64,000 nucleotides of DNA from Kaistella montana (GCF_024436175.1 NZ_JANFQP010000001.1:868001-932000), one strand, 5' to 3'. Shown: positions 1 through 9,624, counted from the stretch's first letter. The notes: generated from the sequence alone by a model not told the origin. Numbers and translations are program-made.

Positions 1-1881
1 ATCGGAGAAATCGATTTCAATTTTGTTCTTTCTAACTCTTGCGTTGGGTTTCAATAAAACAGTTACCAATTCCGCTTCACCATTTGGATTGGCAGAAAAA
101 TAAAGCATTTCCGAACCCTTCTTGTCGGAAGCCAATTTGTAATCCGTATTTCGGGTTACTCCAGTTACAGAAAAGCGTTTCATATAATACGGTCCAGAGC
201 TTCCTTCGCGGTAAATCATGTTGTAAACCGTGCGTTTATCGTTCTTTTTCCAAACGGCAACATGCACAATATTTTTTCCGATAAAGGTTTTGGCTTCTAC
301 TTTCACGACTTTCATCGTTCCATCTTTTTGGAAAGTAATGATGTCGTCGATATCCGAACAATCAAACAAATACTGGTCTTTTTTCAATGAAGTTCCAATG
401 AAACCTTCCTCGAAATTAGCATAAAATTTTTCGTTCGCCACCGCAACTTTCGTCGCATCAATGGTATCGAAAACGCGCAATTCGGTTTTTCGCTCTTTAC
501 CTTTACCGTATTTTTTTTGAATATTAGTGTAATAATCTATCGCATAAGCAATTAGATTCTCCAAATGGTATTTTACCTGCTCTATTTTTCCTTCAAGAGC
601 GAGGATATTTTCTTTAAATTTATCAAGATCGAAACGGGAAATTCTTTTAATTCTAATCTCCGTCAATCTCAAAATATCTTCTTCGGTTACGGCACGAAGC
701 AAATGTTTGGTATGCGGTTTTAGACCTTTATCAATGGTCGCAATCACTTCTTCCCAAGATTTTACCTCTTCGATGTCGTGGTAAATTCTATTCTCGATGA
801 AAATACGTTCCAATGAAGCAAAATGCCAGTTTTCCAGTAACTCATGAAGTTCAATTTCAAGCTCTTTTTTAAGCAAAGAAACGGTGTGATTGGTATTTCT
901 TCTAAGGATTTCAGAAACCGTCAAAAATTCAGGTTTATCGCCAACAATCACGCATGCATTCGGAGAAATCGGGATTTCACAATCGGTGAAAGCATACAGT
1001 GCATCAATGGTTTTATCGGGAGAAACATCGTTGGTAAGGTGAATATTGATTTCTACCGTATCCGAAGTATTATCCTCGATTTTTTTGATCTTTATTTTCC
1101 CTTTCTCATTGGCTTTGATAATCGAATCAATGAGGTCGCCGGTATTTTTACCAAACGGAAGTTCAGTGATGCAAAGGATATTTTTATCTTTATGAACAAT
1201 TCTTGCTCTCGCTCGAATTCTTCCACCTCTTTCGCCGTCGTTGTAATTGGAAACATCGAGCATTCCACCGGTGATGAAATCGGGGAAAAGTTCGAATTTT
1301 TTACCTTTTAAATGTGCGATGGAAGCATTAATTAGTTCATTGAAATTATGAGGCATAATTTTCGTGGAAAGTCCAACGCCAATTCCTTCCACGCCGGAAG
1401 CAAGTAATAATGGAAATTTTACGGGAAGATCGACCGGTTCATTGTTTCGTCCGTCATAAGATTTAGACCAATGTGTGGTTTTCGGATTGAAAACAACTTC
1501 CAAAGCGAAAGGCGTCAATCTTGCCTCGATGTATCTCGCTGCAGCGGCAGAATCTCCGGTGTAGATATTTCCCCAGTTTCCTTGAGTATCGATGAGAAGT
1601 TCCTTTTGCCCGATTTGTACCATAGCATCGGTAATTGAAGCGTCACCATGCGGGTGATATTTCATGGTATTCCCTACGATATTGGCCACTTTATTGTAGC
1701 GCCCGTCTTCCAACTCGCGCATGGAATGCATAATTCTGCGCTGAACCGGTTTGAAACCATCAAAAATAGAAGGAATCGCCCGATCCAAAATAACGTAGGA
1801 GGCGTAATCTAAAAACCAATCTTTATAAAGGCCGGAAACTTTTTTCAGTGATTCTTCGTGGTGATTTTCTTGTTCTTCCAT
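1..1881 (-). CDS. parC: DNA topoisomerase IV subunit A, partial (C-terminus beyond window)
   Basis: Catalytic breakage-reunion subunit of topoisomerase IV, which decatenates daughter chromosomes in the cytoplasm together with ParE. Translation from the ATG at 1881 gives 627 codons open to the window edge. The winged-helix region contains QRRIMHSM and KYHPHGD, and the active-site tyrosine is seen in SAAAARYIEARL at about residue 117. The rest reads as tower and coiled-coil sequence, then the start of the C-terminal beta-propeller. parE lies upstream in the same direction, supporting topoisomerase IV rather than gyrase. The start ATG overlaps by one base the TGA of a small upstream frame, suggesting translational coupling. 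GyrA is the alternative; the neighbouring parE makes ParC the better call. Confidence 0.93.
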   Translation of the reverse strand, partial: MEEQENHHEESLKKVSGLYKDWFLDYASYVILDRAIPSIFDGFKPVQRRIMHSMRELEDGRYNKVANIVGNTMKYHPHGDASITDAMVQIGQKELLIDTQGNWGNIYTGDSAAAARYIEARLTPFALEVVFNPKTTHWSKSYDGRNNEPVDLPVKFPLLLASGVEGIGVGLSTKIMPHNFNELINASIAHLKGKKFELFPDFITGGMLDVSNYNDGERGGRIRARARIVHKDKNILCITELPFGKNTGDLIDSIIKANEKGKIKIKKIEDNTSDTVEINIHLTNDVSPDKTIDALYAFTDCEIPISPNACVIVGDKPEFLTVSEILRRNTNHTVSLLKKELEIELHELLENWHFASLERIFIENRIYHDIEEVKSWEEVIATIDKGLKPHTKHLLRAVTEEDILRLTEIRIKRISRFDLDKFKENILALEGKIEQVKYHLENLIAYAIDYYTNIQKKYGKGKERKTELRVFDTIDATKVAVANEKFYANFEEGFIGTSLKKDQYLFDCSDIDDIITFQKDGTMKVVKVEAKTFIGKNIVHVAVWKKNDKRTVYNMIYREGSSGPYYMKRFSVTGVTRNTDYKLASDKKGSEMLYFSANPNGEAELVTVLLKPNARVRKNKIEIDFSD

Positions 1882-2051
1882 CAATTATTTTCTCTCTCTT
1901 TATTGGTTTTAATCACTTTGCTTAATGACATTTTCAAGTCTTTCAATTCATTTTTGGTAAGATAAGAAATGTCGTATTTCAAAATAATAGAATGACTTTT
2001 TTTACTCGAAATAGTGATATATAGTTTTTTAAAAATTAAGGCATTTAGGGT
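1881..2051 (-). CDS. Putative micro-gene between parE and parC (start codon uncertain)
   Basis: An open frame of up to 56 codons fills the parE-parC gap. It is in the same frame as parE but lies after two stops (TAA at 2058-2060 and at 2052-2054). Its TGA overlaps the parC ATG by one base, a typical coupled junction. The product would be hydrophilic and lysine-rich, with a part reading ILKYDISYLTKNELKDLK. No ATG occurs near the 5' end; ATT, or a TTG about 34 codons before the stop, are candidates, and the only ATG would leave 16 residues. I do not recognise a family. It could instead be a decayed linker. Confidence 0.4.
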   Translation of the reverse strand, partial: TLNALIFKKLYITISSKKSHSIILKYDISYLTKNELKDLKMSLSKVIKTNKERENN

Positions 2052-2057
2052 TTAAAT

Positions 2058-3956
2058 TTAGCTTTCCATATCCGATAAAACCTCTTTTTTATCAATATCC
2101 GGATCTTCTACAACCAGATTTTCAAGGATAAAAGTTTGGCGATCAGGGGTGTTTTTTCCCATGTAAAATTCTAAAATCTGCTCTATCGTTTGATCTTTTC
2201 CTAAAACCACCGGCTCTAGGCGAATGTCTTTGCCAATAAAATGCTTGAACTCATCGGGAGAAATTTCTCCCAATCCTTTAAATCGGGTGATTTCAGGATT
2301 TTTGCCCAACTCATTCAATGCTTTGATTCTTTCTGGTTCGGAATAGCAATAACGCGTTTCCTTCTTATTTCTCACTCTAAAAAGTGGAGTTTGCAAAATA
2401 TAAAGATGTCCGTTTTTAATCAAATCCGGGAAAAACTGAAGGAAGAAAGTAATCATCAGCAACCGGATGTGCATCCCGTCAACATCGGCATCAGTAGCGA
2501 TAATGACGTGGTTGTAACGAAGATCTTCCAGAGAATCTTCAATATTTAAAGCCGCTTGAAGCAAGTTGAATTCCTCGTTTTCGTACACCACTCTTTTGGT
2601 TAAACCAAAACAGTTCAATGGTTTTCCTTTCAGCGAAAATACCGCCTGCGTTTCCACATCGCGGGATTTGGTGATGGAACCTGATGCTGAATCACCCTCG
2701 GTGATGAATATCATCGTTTCTCCCTTTCTTACTGCTTTTTGGTCGTTGTAATGCTGTCTACAATCGCGGAGTTTTTTATTGTGTAAAGAAACTTTTTTAG
2801 CTCTTTCACGTGCGAGTTTCTGTATTCCGGAAAGTTCTTTTCTTTCTCTTTCGGAGATAAGGATTTTTTTCAGAATCGCCTCGGCAGTTTCGGGATGCTG
2901 ATGAAGATAATTGTCGAGTTTGTTTTTGAGATTATTGGTAACAAAAGTTTTGATAGTCTCGAGCTCATTCTTATCTTTATCTTGTCCCATCGTGGTAGAG
3001 CCCAGTTTGGTCTTAGTTTGAGATTCAAAAACCGGGTTTCCTACATTGATATAAATCGCGCCGATAATGGCTTTTCGGATATCCGCTGCCTCGAAGTTTT
3101 TATTGTAAAACTCGCGAATGGTTTTCACATAAGCCTCTTTAAAGGCATTCAAATGCGTTCCACCTTGCGAAGTATATTGCCCATTAACAAAGGAAAAATA
3201 AGTTTCCGACTGCGATTTATCGGAGTGAGTGATTGCTACTTCCATATCCTCATCCTTGATGTGGATGATCGGATAAACGATTTCGCCCTCTATTTCTTCT
3301 TCTAAAAGGTCTTTTAAGCCATTTTGAGATTCATAAACTTCGCCGTTGAAGTAGATTTTTAAACCAAGATTGAGGTAAGTATAATTCCGCAACATTCGAG
3401 AAACGTATTCAGTTCGGAATTTATAATTCACAAAAATCGTTTCATCCGGAATAAAAGTAATTTCGGTACCATTTCTTTCGCTGGTTTCTACCTCTTCGTG
3501 AAGAGTTTCCAGCCTACCTTCGACAAATTCAGCGCGGCGCATTTTGCCCTCGCGAACAGATTTCACCTGAAAATATTTTGAAAGAAAATTCACTGCCTTG
3601 GTTCCGACACCATTTAACCCAATGGATTTTTTGAATGCACCCTCGTCGTATTTTCCACCGGTATTCATAATGGAAACTACTTCCACAATCTTTCCAAGCG
3701 GAATTCCACGTCCGAAATCTCGAACCGTCACTTTGCCATCGGAGATTTTCACATCGATTCGCTTTCCGTATTTCATCCGGAATTCATCAATGGAATTATC
3801 CACTGCTTCTTTCAACAAAATGTAAATTCCGTCATCGGCGGAAGACCCATCACCGAGTTTCCCAATGTACATCCCCGGACGCAGGCGCACGTGCTCGCGG
3901 GGCTCCAGAGTTTTTATGTTGTCCTCGGTATATTGTTCATGTAAAATTTCACTCAT
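2058..3956 (-). CDS. parE: DNA topoisomerase IV subunit B
   Basis: ATPase subunit of topoisomerase IV, 632 residues from the chosen start. The GHKL ATPase domain shows [10 protein letters not shown] (Asn near residue 54), then the transducer domain with a QTKTKLG motif, then the TOPRIM metal-binding motifs [11 protein letters not shown] and [10 protein letters not shown]. The C-terminal end has [12 protein letters not shown]. An in-frame extension to 4088 is possible, but it would begin inside a terminator hairpin and is hydrophobic and unlike the family; the ATG at 3956 ([14 protein letters not shown]) fits the usual N-terminus. parC follows on the same strand, so the two are probably co-transcribed. 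Confidence 0.94.
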   Translation of the reverse strand: MSEILHEQYTEDNIKTLEPREHVRLRPGMYIGKLGDGSSADDGIYILLKEAVDNSIDEFRMKYGKRIDVKISDGKVTVRDFGRGIPLGKIVEVVSIMNTGGKYDEGAFKKSIGLNGVGTKAVNFLSKYFQVKSVREGKMRRAEFVEGRLETLHEEVETSERNGTEITFIPDETIFVNYKFRTEYVSRMLRNYTYLNLGLKIYFNGEVYESQNGLKDLLEEEIEGEIVYPIIHIKDEDMEVAITHSDKSQSETYFSFVNGQYTSQGGTHLNAFKEAYVKTIREFYNKNFEAADIRKAIIGAIYINVGNPVFESQTKTKLGSTTMGQDKDKNELETIKTFVTNNLKNKLDNYLHQHPETAEAILKKILISERERKELSGIQKLARERAKKVSLHNKKLRDCRQHYNDQKAVRKGETMIFITEGDSASGSITKSRDVETQAVFSLKGKPLNCFGLTKRVVYENEEFNLLQAALNIEDSLEDLRYNHVIIATDADVDGMHIRLLMITFFLQFFPDLIKNGHLYILQTPLFRVRNKKETRYCYSEPERIKALNELGKNPEITRFKGLGEISPDEFKHFIGKDIRLEPVVLGKDQTIEQILEFYMGKNTPDRQTFILENLVVEDPDIDKKEVLSDMES

Positions 3957-4046
3957 AGAATTTGTTTGCCCCACAAAATAATCAAAAAAAAGTGGCAACT
4001 CACAAAAATAACGATAAAAGAATTGTAAAGGAAATTTTGTGGATAA

Positions 4047-4080
4047 AAAATCCGCCACACTTTTCAGCGTGGCGGATTTT
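4047..4080 (-). terminator. Hairpin terminator downstream of the SDR gene
   Basis: Inverted repeat AAAATCCGCCAC / GTGGCGGATTTT around a short loop, with U-run potential on both strands. It ends the SDR transcript before parE. The stem closely resembles the hairpin at 5079-5109. Confidence 0.75.
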
Positions 4081-4159
4081 GTATTCATCTTTTAGAATCT
4101 ATAGGCGGTTTATCTCAGTTTTCAGGAATATTTTACTTTTATTCCCTCCTAATTTTTGA

Positions 4160-4951
4160 TTAAGAATTTCCGTAAATATTACTTTCACCACCATCAATAG
4201 CAATAATTTGTCCGGAAACATATCCGTTGTCTTCACTTAAAAGGAAAGCTACTACTTTTGCGACTTCAGAAGGTTTACCCAAACGTTTGGTCGGGTTTCT
4301 GGATGCATATTGCGCTTCTGCTGCTTTTGGATCTGCTGGATTTACTTCTCGGAAAGCTTCTGCTACCATTGGTGTTAAGATCGCTCCCGGTGCAATGGCG
4401 TTGGTGAGAATATTGTCTCGACCGTACTCCAATGCTGTATTTTTAGTAATACCTGCTACAGCGTGTTTGGTGGCTACATATGGAGTTTGATTCATTACAC
4501 CGCGAATACCACCGACAGATGCAACATTCACAATTTTTCCACCTCCGTTTTTCTGCATCACCGGGATTACATATCGAAGTCCGTAATAAACACCCATCAA
4601 GTTGATATCCACCACTTTTTTAAAGACATTGATATCATATTCCACGAGGGATGCTTGTTTTCCTTCGATTCCTGCGTTGTTGTAGAAACCATCGATGGTA
4701 CCAAATTCTTTCTCAGTAGCTTCCACATAGTTTTTCACAGCATCTTCGTTAGAAACATCTGCTACTACCGTTAAAAATTTAGCCTCCGGATATTTGCCTG
4801 CAAGCTCCTCTTTGGCTTTATTTAATTCAGTTTCATTATAATCTACTAAAGTTAAGTTAGCTCCACGAGAAGCCAATTCTTCGGCTGTAGCAAGACCAAG
4901 CCCCATCGCTGCACCGGTAATAATTACTGTTTTGTTTTTAAAGTCTGTCAT
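4160..4951 (-). CDS. SDR family oxidoreductase (glucose 1-dehydrogenase-like)
   Basis: Classical short-chain dehydrogenase of 263 residues, NAD(P)-dependent and cytosolic. Seen: cofactor motif TGAAMGLG at residues 12-19, NNAG at 91-94, catalytic Ser145 and the YVATK pair Tyr158/Lys162, and a C-terminal SEDNGYVSGQIIAIDGG typical of the family. The substrate cannot be read from sequence; glucose 1-dehydrogenase or 3-oxoacyl reductase labels are common for such proteins. It has its own terminator downstream and stands alone between ychF and parE. Confidence 0.88.
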   Translation of the reverse strand: MTDFKNKTVIITGAAMGLGLATAEELASRGANLTLVDYNETELNKAKEELAGKYPEAKFLTVVADVSNEDAVKNYVEATEKEFGTIDGFYNNAGIEGKQASLVEYDINVFKKVVDINLMGVYYGLRYVIPVMQKNGGGKIVNVASVGGIRGVMNQTPYVATKHAVAGITKNTALEYGRDNILTNAIAPGAILTPMVAEAFREVNPADPKAAEAQYASRNPTKRLGKPSEVAKVVAFLLSEDNGYVSGQIIAIDGGESNIYGNS

Positions 4952-5078
4952 TTTATCTGTTTTTATTGAGATAAAGTTACGGCTTTAATAGAAGACCAAT
5001 ATTACCATAGATCAATTTAACAAAATATTAAAAATTCTTTTCAGAATTTTATGAACTAGCTCTAAAAATGCAAAAAAA

Positions 5079-5109
5079 AATCCGCCGCGCTGAAAAAGCA
5101 CGACGGATT
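5079..5109 (-). terminator. Hairpin terminator after ychF
   Basis: Imperfect stem AATCCGCCGCGC / GCACGACGGATT with an A-run on its left, which is a U-run on the minus strand. It sits just past the ychF stop. Confidence 0.7.
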
Positions 5110-5130
5110 GTATTTTATAAAGAAAATCAA

Positions 5131-6222
5131 TTACACATTAAAACGGAAATTCATAATATCACCATCCTGAACGATGTATTCTTTCCCTTCAACACCCATT
5201 TTTCCTGCTTCTTTAATTTTGGCTTCGGAACCGTAATGGATGTAATCATCATACTTAATCACTTCCGCACGGATGAATCCTTTCTCGAAATCGGTGTGAA
5301 TGACACCCGCTGCTTGTGGCGCTGTCCATCCTTTTCCGATGGTCCATGCGCGAACTTCCTTCACTCCTACCGTGAAATATACTTGTAATTGCAAAAGTTC
5401 GTAGGCTTTACGGATCAAACGGTTTACACCTGGTTCTTCCAAACCGAGTTCTTCCAGGAACATTTGTCTTTCTTCGAAAGTTTCTAATTCATTGATATCA
5501 GCTTCAATTTGTGCTGCTAAAACAACCACTTCCGCGTTTTCTTTAGCTGCCATTTCTTCAATTCTGGCAATCCACTCATTTCCGTTTTTGATGGAGTTTT
5601 CATCCACATTACACACATACAAAACCGGTTTTTTAGTCAAAAGATGAACCTCGTCGATGATGGCTTTTTGCGCTTCATCTGCTGGAAACTCACGAACGTT
5701 TTTACCATCTTCCACAAATTTTTGCAATGCTAACAGCGTTTCGTAAGTTAAGATATCGTCTTTTTTACCAGATTTAATGAATTTTTTGGCTTTATCCACC
5801 GCTTTTCCAAGGGTTTCCAAATCTTTCAACTGCAATTCGATATCGATGATTTCCTTGTCTCTCATTGGATCTACGGAACCTTCTACGTGAATAATATTCC
5901 CATTTTCGAAGCATCTTAAAACATGAATAATAGCTTCACATTCGCGTATATTAGCAAGAAATTGATTTCCCAAACCTTCTCCTTTGCTCGCGCCTTTCAC
6001 CAAACCTGCGATGTCTACAATTTCTACTACCGCCGGCAAAACTCTTTCAGGATTGACCAGTTTCTCCAACTCCACCAATCTCGGATCTGGTACAGAAACT
6101 GTTCCCAAGTTAGGTTCGATAGTACAGAAAGGATAATTCGCCGATTGCGCTTTGGCGTTACTTAAACAATTAAAGAGGGTTGATTTACCTACATTGGGCA
6201 AACCTACAATTCCACATTTCAT
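5131..6222 (-). CDS. ychF: Redox-regulated ATPase YchF (Obg-family)
   Basis: Ribosome-associated P-loop ATPase of the OLA1/YchF family, 363 residues, the usual full length. Seen: Walker A GLPNVGKST at the N-terminus, switch region DIAGLVKGASKGEGLGNQFL, the NVDE motif in place of the GTP-specific NKxD, and the C-terminal TGS domain with VKEVRAWTIGKGWTAPQAAGVIHTDFEKGFIRAEV (split here as adjacent blocks). Single-gene unit with a terminator behind it. Confidence 0.96.
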   Translation of the reverse strand: MKCGIVGLPNVGKSTLFNCLSNAKAQSANYPFCTIEPNLGTVSVPDPRLVELEKLVNPERVLPAVVEIVDIAGLVKGASKGEGLGNQFLANIRECEAIIHVLRCFENGNIIHVEGSVDPMRDKEIIDIELQLKDLETLGKAVDKAKKFIKSGKKDDILTYETLLALQKFVEDGKNVREFPADEAQKAIIDEVHLLTKKPVLYVCNVDENSIKNGNEWIARIEEMAAKENAEVVVLAAQIEADINELETFEERQMFLEELGLEEPGVNRLIRKAYELLQLQVYFTVGVKEVRAWTIGKGWTAPQAAGVIHTDFEKGFIRAEVIKYDDYIHYGSEAKIKEAGKMGVEGKEYIVQDGDIMNFRFNV

Positions 6223-6352
6223 ATATTATTTTTATAGGTGTGCAAAGATAAGATTTTTATCCTATTTTATTTCATGAAAATAAGAAGGTATTTTTAAACT
6301 TTTTTAAAATATTTTATATTGATTTTCAAAAACTTATCTATTACTTTTCAAT

Positions 6353-6419
6353 ATCACTAAAAAAATAGTTGTATTAATGGAATTAATTTCTACATTTGTA
6401 TCACTAAATAAATAGTGAT
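6353..6419 (+). promoter_or_regulatory. BlaI-type double operator over a Bacteroidota promoter
   Basis: A perfect 7-bp-arm palindrome, ATCACTA-6-TAGTGAT, covers 6400-6419 and abuts the blaI ATG. A second, imperfect copy (ATCACTA-6-TAGTTGT) covers 6353-6372. Between them lie a -33 TTG (6369-6371) and a -7 box TACATTTG (6391-6398) with a 19-base spacer. One operator therefore overlaps the -33 element and the other the predicted transcription start. This fits autorepression by the BlaI protein encoded immediately downstream and predicts a very short leader. Confidence 0.75.
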
Positions 6420-6785
6420 ATGAAAATCCCTTCCCTGACGAAAGCTGAAGAACAAGTGATGCAATACCTTTGGGACCTCGAAAAAGCCTTTCTGAAAGAC
6501 CTTCTCGACCAATTTCCAGAGCCAAAACCACACAGCAACACGGTTTCTACAATTTTAAAGGTTTTAAAAGATAAAAACTTTGTCGATTACCAGGTTTTCG
6601 GCAGACAGCACGAATATTTCCCTTTAGTTTCCAAAGAAAATTACAGCGGAAAATCAATGAACAGTTTGGTAAAAAATTACTTTGAAGGATCGTACAAAAA
6701 CGCCGTTTCTTTTCTTGTAGAGAAAAACGAATTGAGCGTAGAAGATCTGGAAATGCTACTCGATGAACTCAAAAGTAAAGACTAA
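6420..6785 (+). CDS. blaI: BlaI/MecI/CopY family transcriptional repressor
   Basis: Winged-helix repressor of 121 residues, the family's usual size. N-terminal LTKAEEQVMQYLWDLEKAFLKD is followed by the recognition helix region PHSNTVSTILKVLKDKNFV and a C-terminal dimerisation helix with VEDLEMLLDEL. Family members bind palindromic operators and are inactivated when a BlaR1-type sensor protease is activated; two such palindromes precede this gene. The stop overlaps the start of the blaR1-like gene (TAATG), so the pair is an operon. No beta-lactamase gene is nearby, so the regulated function is unknown. Confidence 0.92.
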   Translation: MKIPSLTKAEEQVMQYLWDLEKAFLKDLLDQFPEPKPHSNTVSTILKVLKDKNFVDYQVFGRQHEYFPLVSKENYSGKSMNSLVKNYFEGSYKNAVSFLVEKNELSVEDLEMLLDELKSKD

Positions 6786-8602
6786 TGGAGGCGCTATTCA
6801 TCTATTTCGGGAAAGTTTTTTTGGCTTCCGGTGTAATGTTTTTATACTATCAGTTGTTTCTAAAAGACAAGACATTTCATCATTATAACCGCTTCTATTT
6901 GCTGGGAGTTTTGGTATTGAGTATGATACTACCCTTTTTTAAAATTAGTTATTTTACAATCGAGGTAAACACAGATATTTATTTATTATATAGTAAGTTA
7001 CAAAATTTTAACTCTACAAAAACTTTAAACCATGATTTCCCTTATTTTCAACTTATTGCTTTCGTTGTTGGATTGGTTTCTATCTTTTATTTAGGCAAAT
7101 TATTCTACGGAATATTCAAGATTCAACAACTGAAAAAGGAGTTTAGCAAAGAACATTTCGAAGGCATCAACTTCTATCAAACCAATCTTTCCGAAGCACC
7201 TTTTTCATTCTTCAAGAATTTATTTTGGAAAGACACCATCCTCATTCAATCCGATTTGGGACGCCAAATTCTGAAGCACGAAATGGTACACATCGAACAG
7301 AAACATTCGCGAGACAAAATCTTTACCGAGATAGTAACCGCTGTGTTTTGGTGGAATCCCGTTTTTCATCTTATCAAAAAAGAAATCAGTTTAATACACG
7401 AATATTTGGCAGATAAAAAAGCCATCAAAAATTCGGACACGAAAGCATTTGCGCAGATGCTTTTGGCGAGTCACTTTTCCGGAAAACAGTTACCCGCAAC
7501 CAGTCCGTTTCTTAATTCTAACCTCAAAAAAAGATTAACAATGCTTAAAAAATCAAAAACAAAATACAGTTATGCGCGGAGAATACTAGCATTGCCACTG
7601 CTGTTTGCGCTCGCTTTCATCTATATGATTAATGCGAAAAACAAAGAAATTACCAAAACCAATCGGGAAATAGAGCAAATGGTTGCTGAAATTAAAAAAG
7701 ACACCATCGTACCGAAAGACGCTGTACAAGGAACCGACGGAACCAAAATTCAAGAGAAAAATCAAGAGTTATTCGGCGATAACGATTCTTTAAATCAATC
7801 TTCTCTTCAGAAAATTCAGGATCAAATTGCGGAAAAGCAAAAAATGATCGAACCTTACAAAGAATTAATGCTCAAAAAGAACGAAGAAGGCCTGAAAATC
7901 AGCCAAGAAATGCGAGCAAAATCGGAAGAAATGCAAAAACTTTCGAAGAAAAAAGATTTCGAAAGTCCGAGATTTAAAAATCTTGAAAAAGAAATGAAAG
8001 TTTTGGACGATAAAATGAGTTCGATTTTCGATACGGATGAATTCAAAAAAAATCAGAAAATGCTCGAACTGAAATTTATAGAATTGGATCAACTTTATGC
8101 CCAAATTGACCAATATTATAGTTCCGATGCTTTCAAAGCTAAAATAAAAGCCTCTGAACTGACTGCTGCAGAAGTAGAAAAGAAAGTAAATTCGCCCGAA
8201 TTCCAAAAGAGAATTAAAGATGCCGAGGAAAAAGCTCAAGAAGCAGAAATATTGGTCAATTCCCCGGAATTTAAAAGAAAATTAAAAGAAGCCGAAAAGC
8301 GTGCTAAAGAAGCCGAAAAAAAATTCAATTCTCCTGAATTTAAAAAGAAAATTGCAGAAGCGGAAACCAAAGCAAAACTCGCTACTGAAAAGGCCAATTC
8401 CAAAATCATCATTCTCGATAATCAGAATAATAATGGGAATATGTTGACGAATGAAAATGTAAAAATCTACATTGATAAAAAACCTGTTAGCAAAACTGAA
8501 ATGGAGCAATTTCCGCCCGACAAGATTGAGAAAATCGAAGTTTTCAAGAAAGGAAACGGCGACTCAAAATCCGGAGAAATCTACATCACTACCAAAAAAT
8601 AA
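6785..8602 (+). CDS. M56 family metallopeptidase (BlaR1-like sensor) with repeat-rich periplasmic domain
   Basis: Membrane zinc protease partner of BlaI, 605 residues. N-terminal transmembrane segments (about residues 3-25, 38-55, 90-112) flank the protease loop with the zinc motif HEMVH at residues 165-169; a further membrane segment lies near residues 262-280. There is no penicillin-binding domain. Instead there is a highly charged region with about six degenerate repeats of some 23 residues (FESPRFK, FDTDEFK, YSSDAFK, NSPEFQK, NSPEFKR, NSPEFKK). The end, with KIEKIEVFKKGNGDSKSGEIYI nearby in parts, resembles a TonB-receptor plug. The signal sensed is not known. Confidence 0.88.
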   Translation: MEALFIYFGKVFLASGVMFLYYQLFLKDKTFHHYNRFYLLGVLVLSMILPFFKISYFTIEVNTDIYLLYSKLQNFNSTKTLNHDFPYFQLIAFVVGLVSIFYLGKLFYGIFKIQQLKKEFSKEHFEGINFYQTNLSEAPFSFFKNLFWKDTILIQSDLGRQILKHEMVHIEQKHSRDKIFTEIVTAVFWWNPVFHLIKKEISLIHEYLADKKAIKNSDTKAFAQMLLASHFSGKQLPATSPFLNSNLKKRLTMLKKSKTKYSYARRILALPLLFALAFIYMINAKNKEITKTNREIEQMVAEIKKDTIVPKDAVQGTDGTKIQEKNQELFGDNDSLNQSSLQKIQDQIAEKQKMIEPYKELMLKKNEEGLKISQEMRAKSEEMQKLSKKKDFESPRFKNLEKEMKVLDDKMSSIFDTDEFKKNQKMLELKFIELDQLYAQIDQYYSSDAFKAKIKASELTAAEVEKKVNSPEFQKRIKDAEEKAQEAEILVNSPEFKRKLKEAEKRAKEAEKKFNSPEFKKKIAEAETKAKLATEKANSKIIILDNQNNNGNMLTNENVKIYIDKKPVSKTEMEQFPPDKIEKIEVFKKGNGDSKSGEIYITTKK

Positions 8603-8610
8603 TCGATTAT

Positions 8611-8650
8611 AAATGCCAGAATTTTTTTCATAAAACCTATGGCATTTTTT
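8611..8650 (+). terminator. Terminator after blaI-blaR1
   Basis: Stem AAATGCCA / TGGCATTT followed by a T-run, in the gap before the GLPGLI gene. Confidence 0.6.
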
Positions 8651-8673
8651 ATATCTTCAATTAAAAATTTTCT

Positions 8674-9537
8674 ATGAAAAAATATATCGTCTTCTTCACA
8701 TTGGCTTTCAACCTATTTATTGCTCAAAACCAACGGTTTAGTTACCAATATCAGTTCGTAAAAGACACTTTAAACAAACAGGAAATCACCAAAGAGCTGA
8801 TGAATCTTGATATTTTGAAAGATGGTTCCACATTTTACAGTCGCGATGTGTTTGTTTCAGATTCGATTATGAATGCATATTTTGAAAATCAAATCAAGAC
8901 TACCGGTTCCATGAATGTGGATTCAAAAATAATGTCGCAAAGAAAAGGAAGTGTGAGATACAAAATCTTAAAAGAATATCCTGAATTCAATATTTTCACC
9001 GCAACAAATATTGGAATTGATTCTTATAAAGTTGCAGACGACCGAAAATTAGTTTGGTCGATTTTATCCGACAAACAGAAAATCGGAGAATTCAATGCAC
9101 AAAAAGCAACAACAGAATTCGCAGGAAGACAATGGGTTGCTTGGTTTTCAACGGAATTGCCGTTCCAAGATGGACCTTATAAATTTCACGGTTTGCCTGG
9201 ATTAATCATTAAGCTTGAAGATCGCACCAAAACACATCAATTTGAACTCGTTGGGACTTCTAAATTTATGCCTAATCCCGAAAAAACTTCCGAATTCATC
9301 GGGAAAAGTAAAGAAATTGAAATCAATCAAAAGCAGTACAAAAAGTTATTTTTAGAAGACCGAAATGATCCTTCAAAAGTAATCAGACAAGCACAAGCAA
9401 GCGGAGCAATCTTTCAAATGACCGACCAAAACGGAAATAAAATCAGTACTGCCGAGATGATTAAAAACAAAGAACAAAGTGCAAAAACAAAAAACGCGAA
9501 AGACAATAATCTTCTCGAGCTCGATTTACTAAAGTAA
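8674..9537 (+). CDS. GLPGLI family protein
   Basis: Secreted or periplasmic protein of 287 residues with a signal peptide (MKKYIVFFTLAFNLFIAQ). It carries the family-defining motif GPYKFHGLPGLI near residue 172, after a WFSTELPFQDG segment. GLPGLI proteins are a Bacteroidota family of unknown biochemical function, often next to membrane peptidase or receptor genes, as here after the BlaR1-like gene. A hairpin separates it from blaR1, so it may be transcribed separately. Confidence 0.88.
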   Translation: MKKYIVFFTLAFNLFIAQNQRFSYQYQFVKDTLNKQEITKELMNLDILKDGSTFYSRDVFVSDSIMNAYFENQIKTTGSMNVDSKIMSQRKGSVRYKILKEYPEFNIFTATNIGIDSYKVADDRKLVWSILSDKQKIGEFNAQKATTEFAGRQWVAWFSTELPFQDGPYKFHGLPGLIIKLEDRTKTHQFELVGTSKFMPNPEKTSEFIGKSKEIEINQKQYKKLFLEDRNDPSKVIRQAQASGAIFQMTDQNGNKISTAEMIKNKEQSAKTKNAKDNNLLELDLLK

Positions 9538-9624
9538 GCCTTCGTTTTACTGATAATTTTCATATGACTATTGATAGATATTTTCCTTAACTTTAGTTCA
9601 TTAAAAATTCAAAATTTTAAAGTC

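Noticed and set aside
3957-4088. In-frame N-terminal extension of parE
   Set aside because: It would start inside a terminator stem and adds a hydrophobic stretch unlike the family; the ATG at 3956 gives the normal N-terminus.
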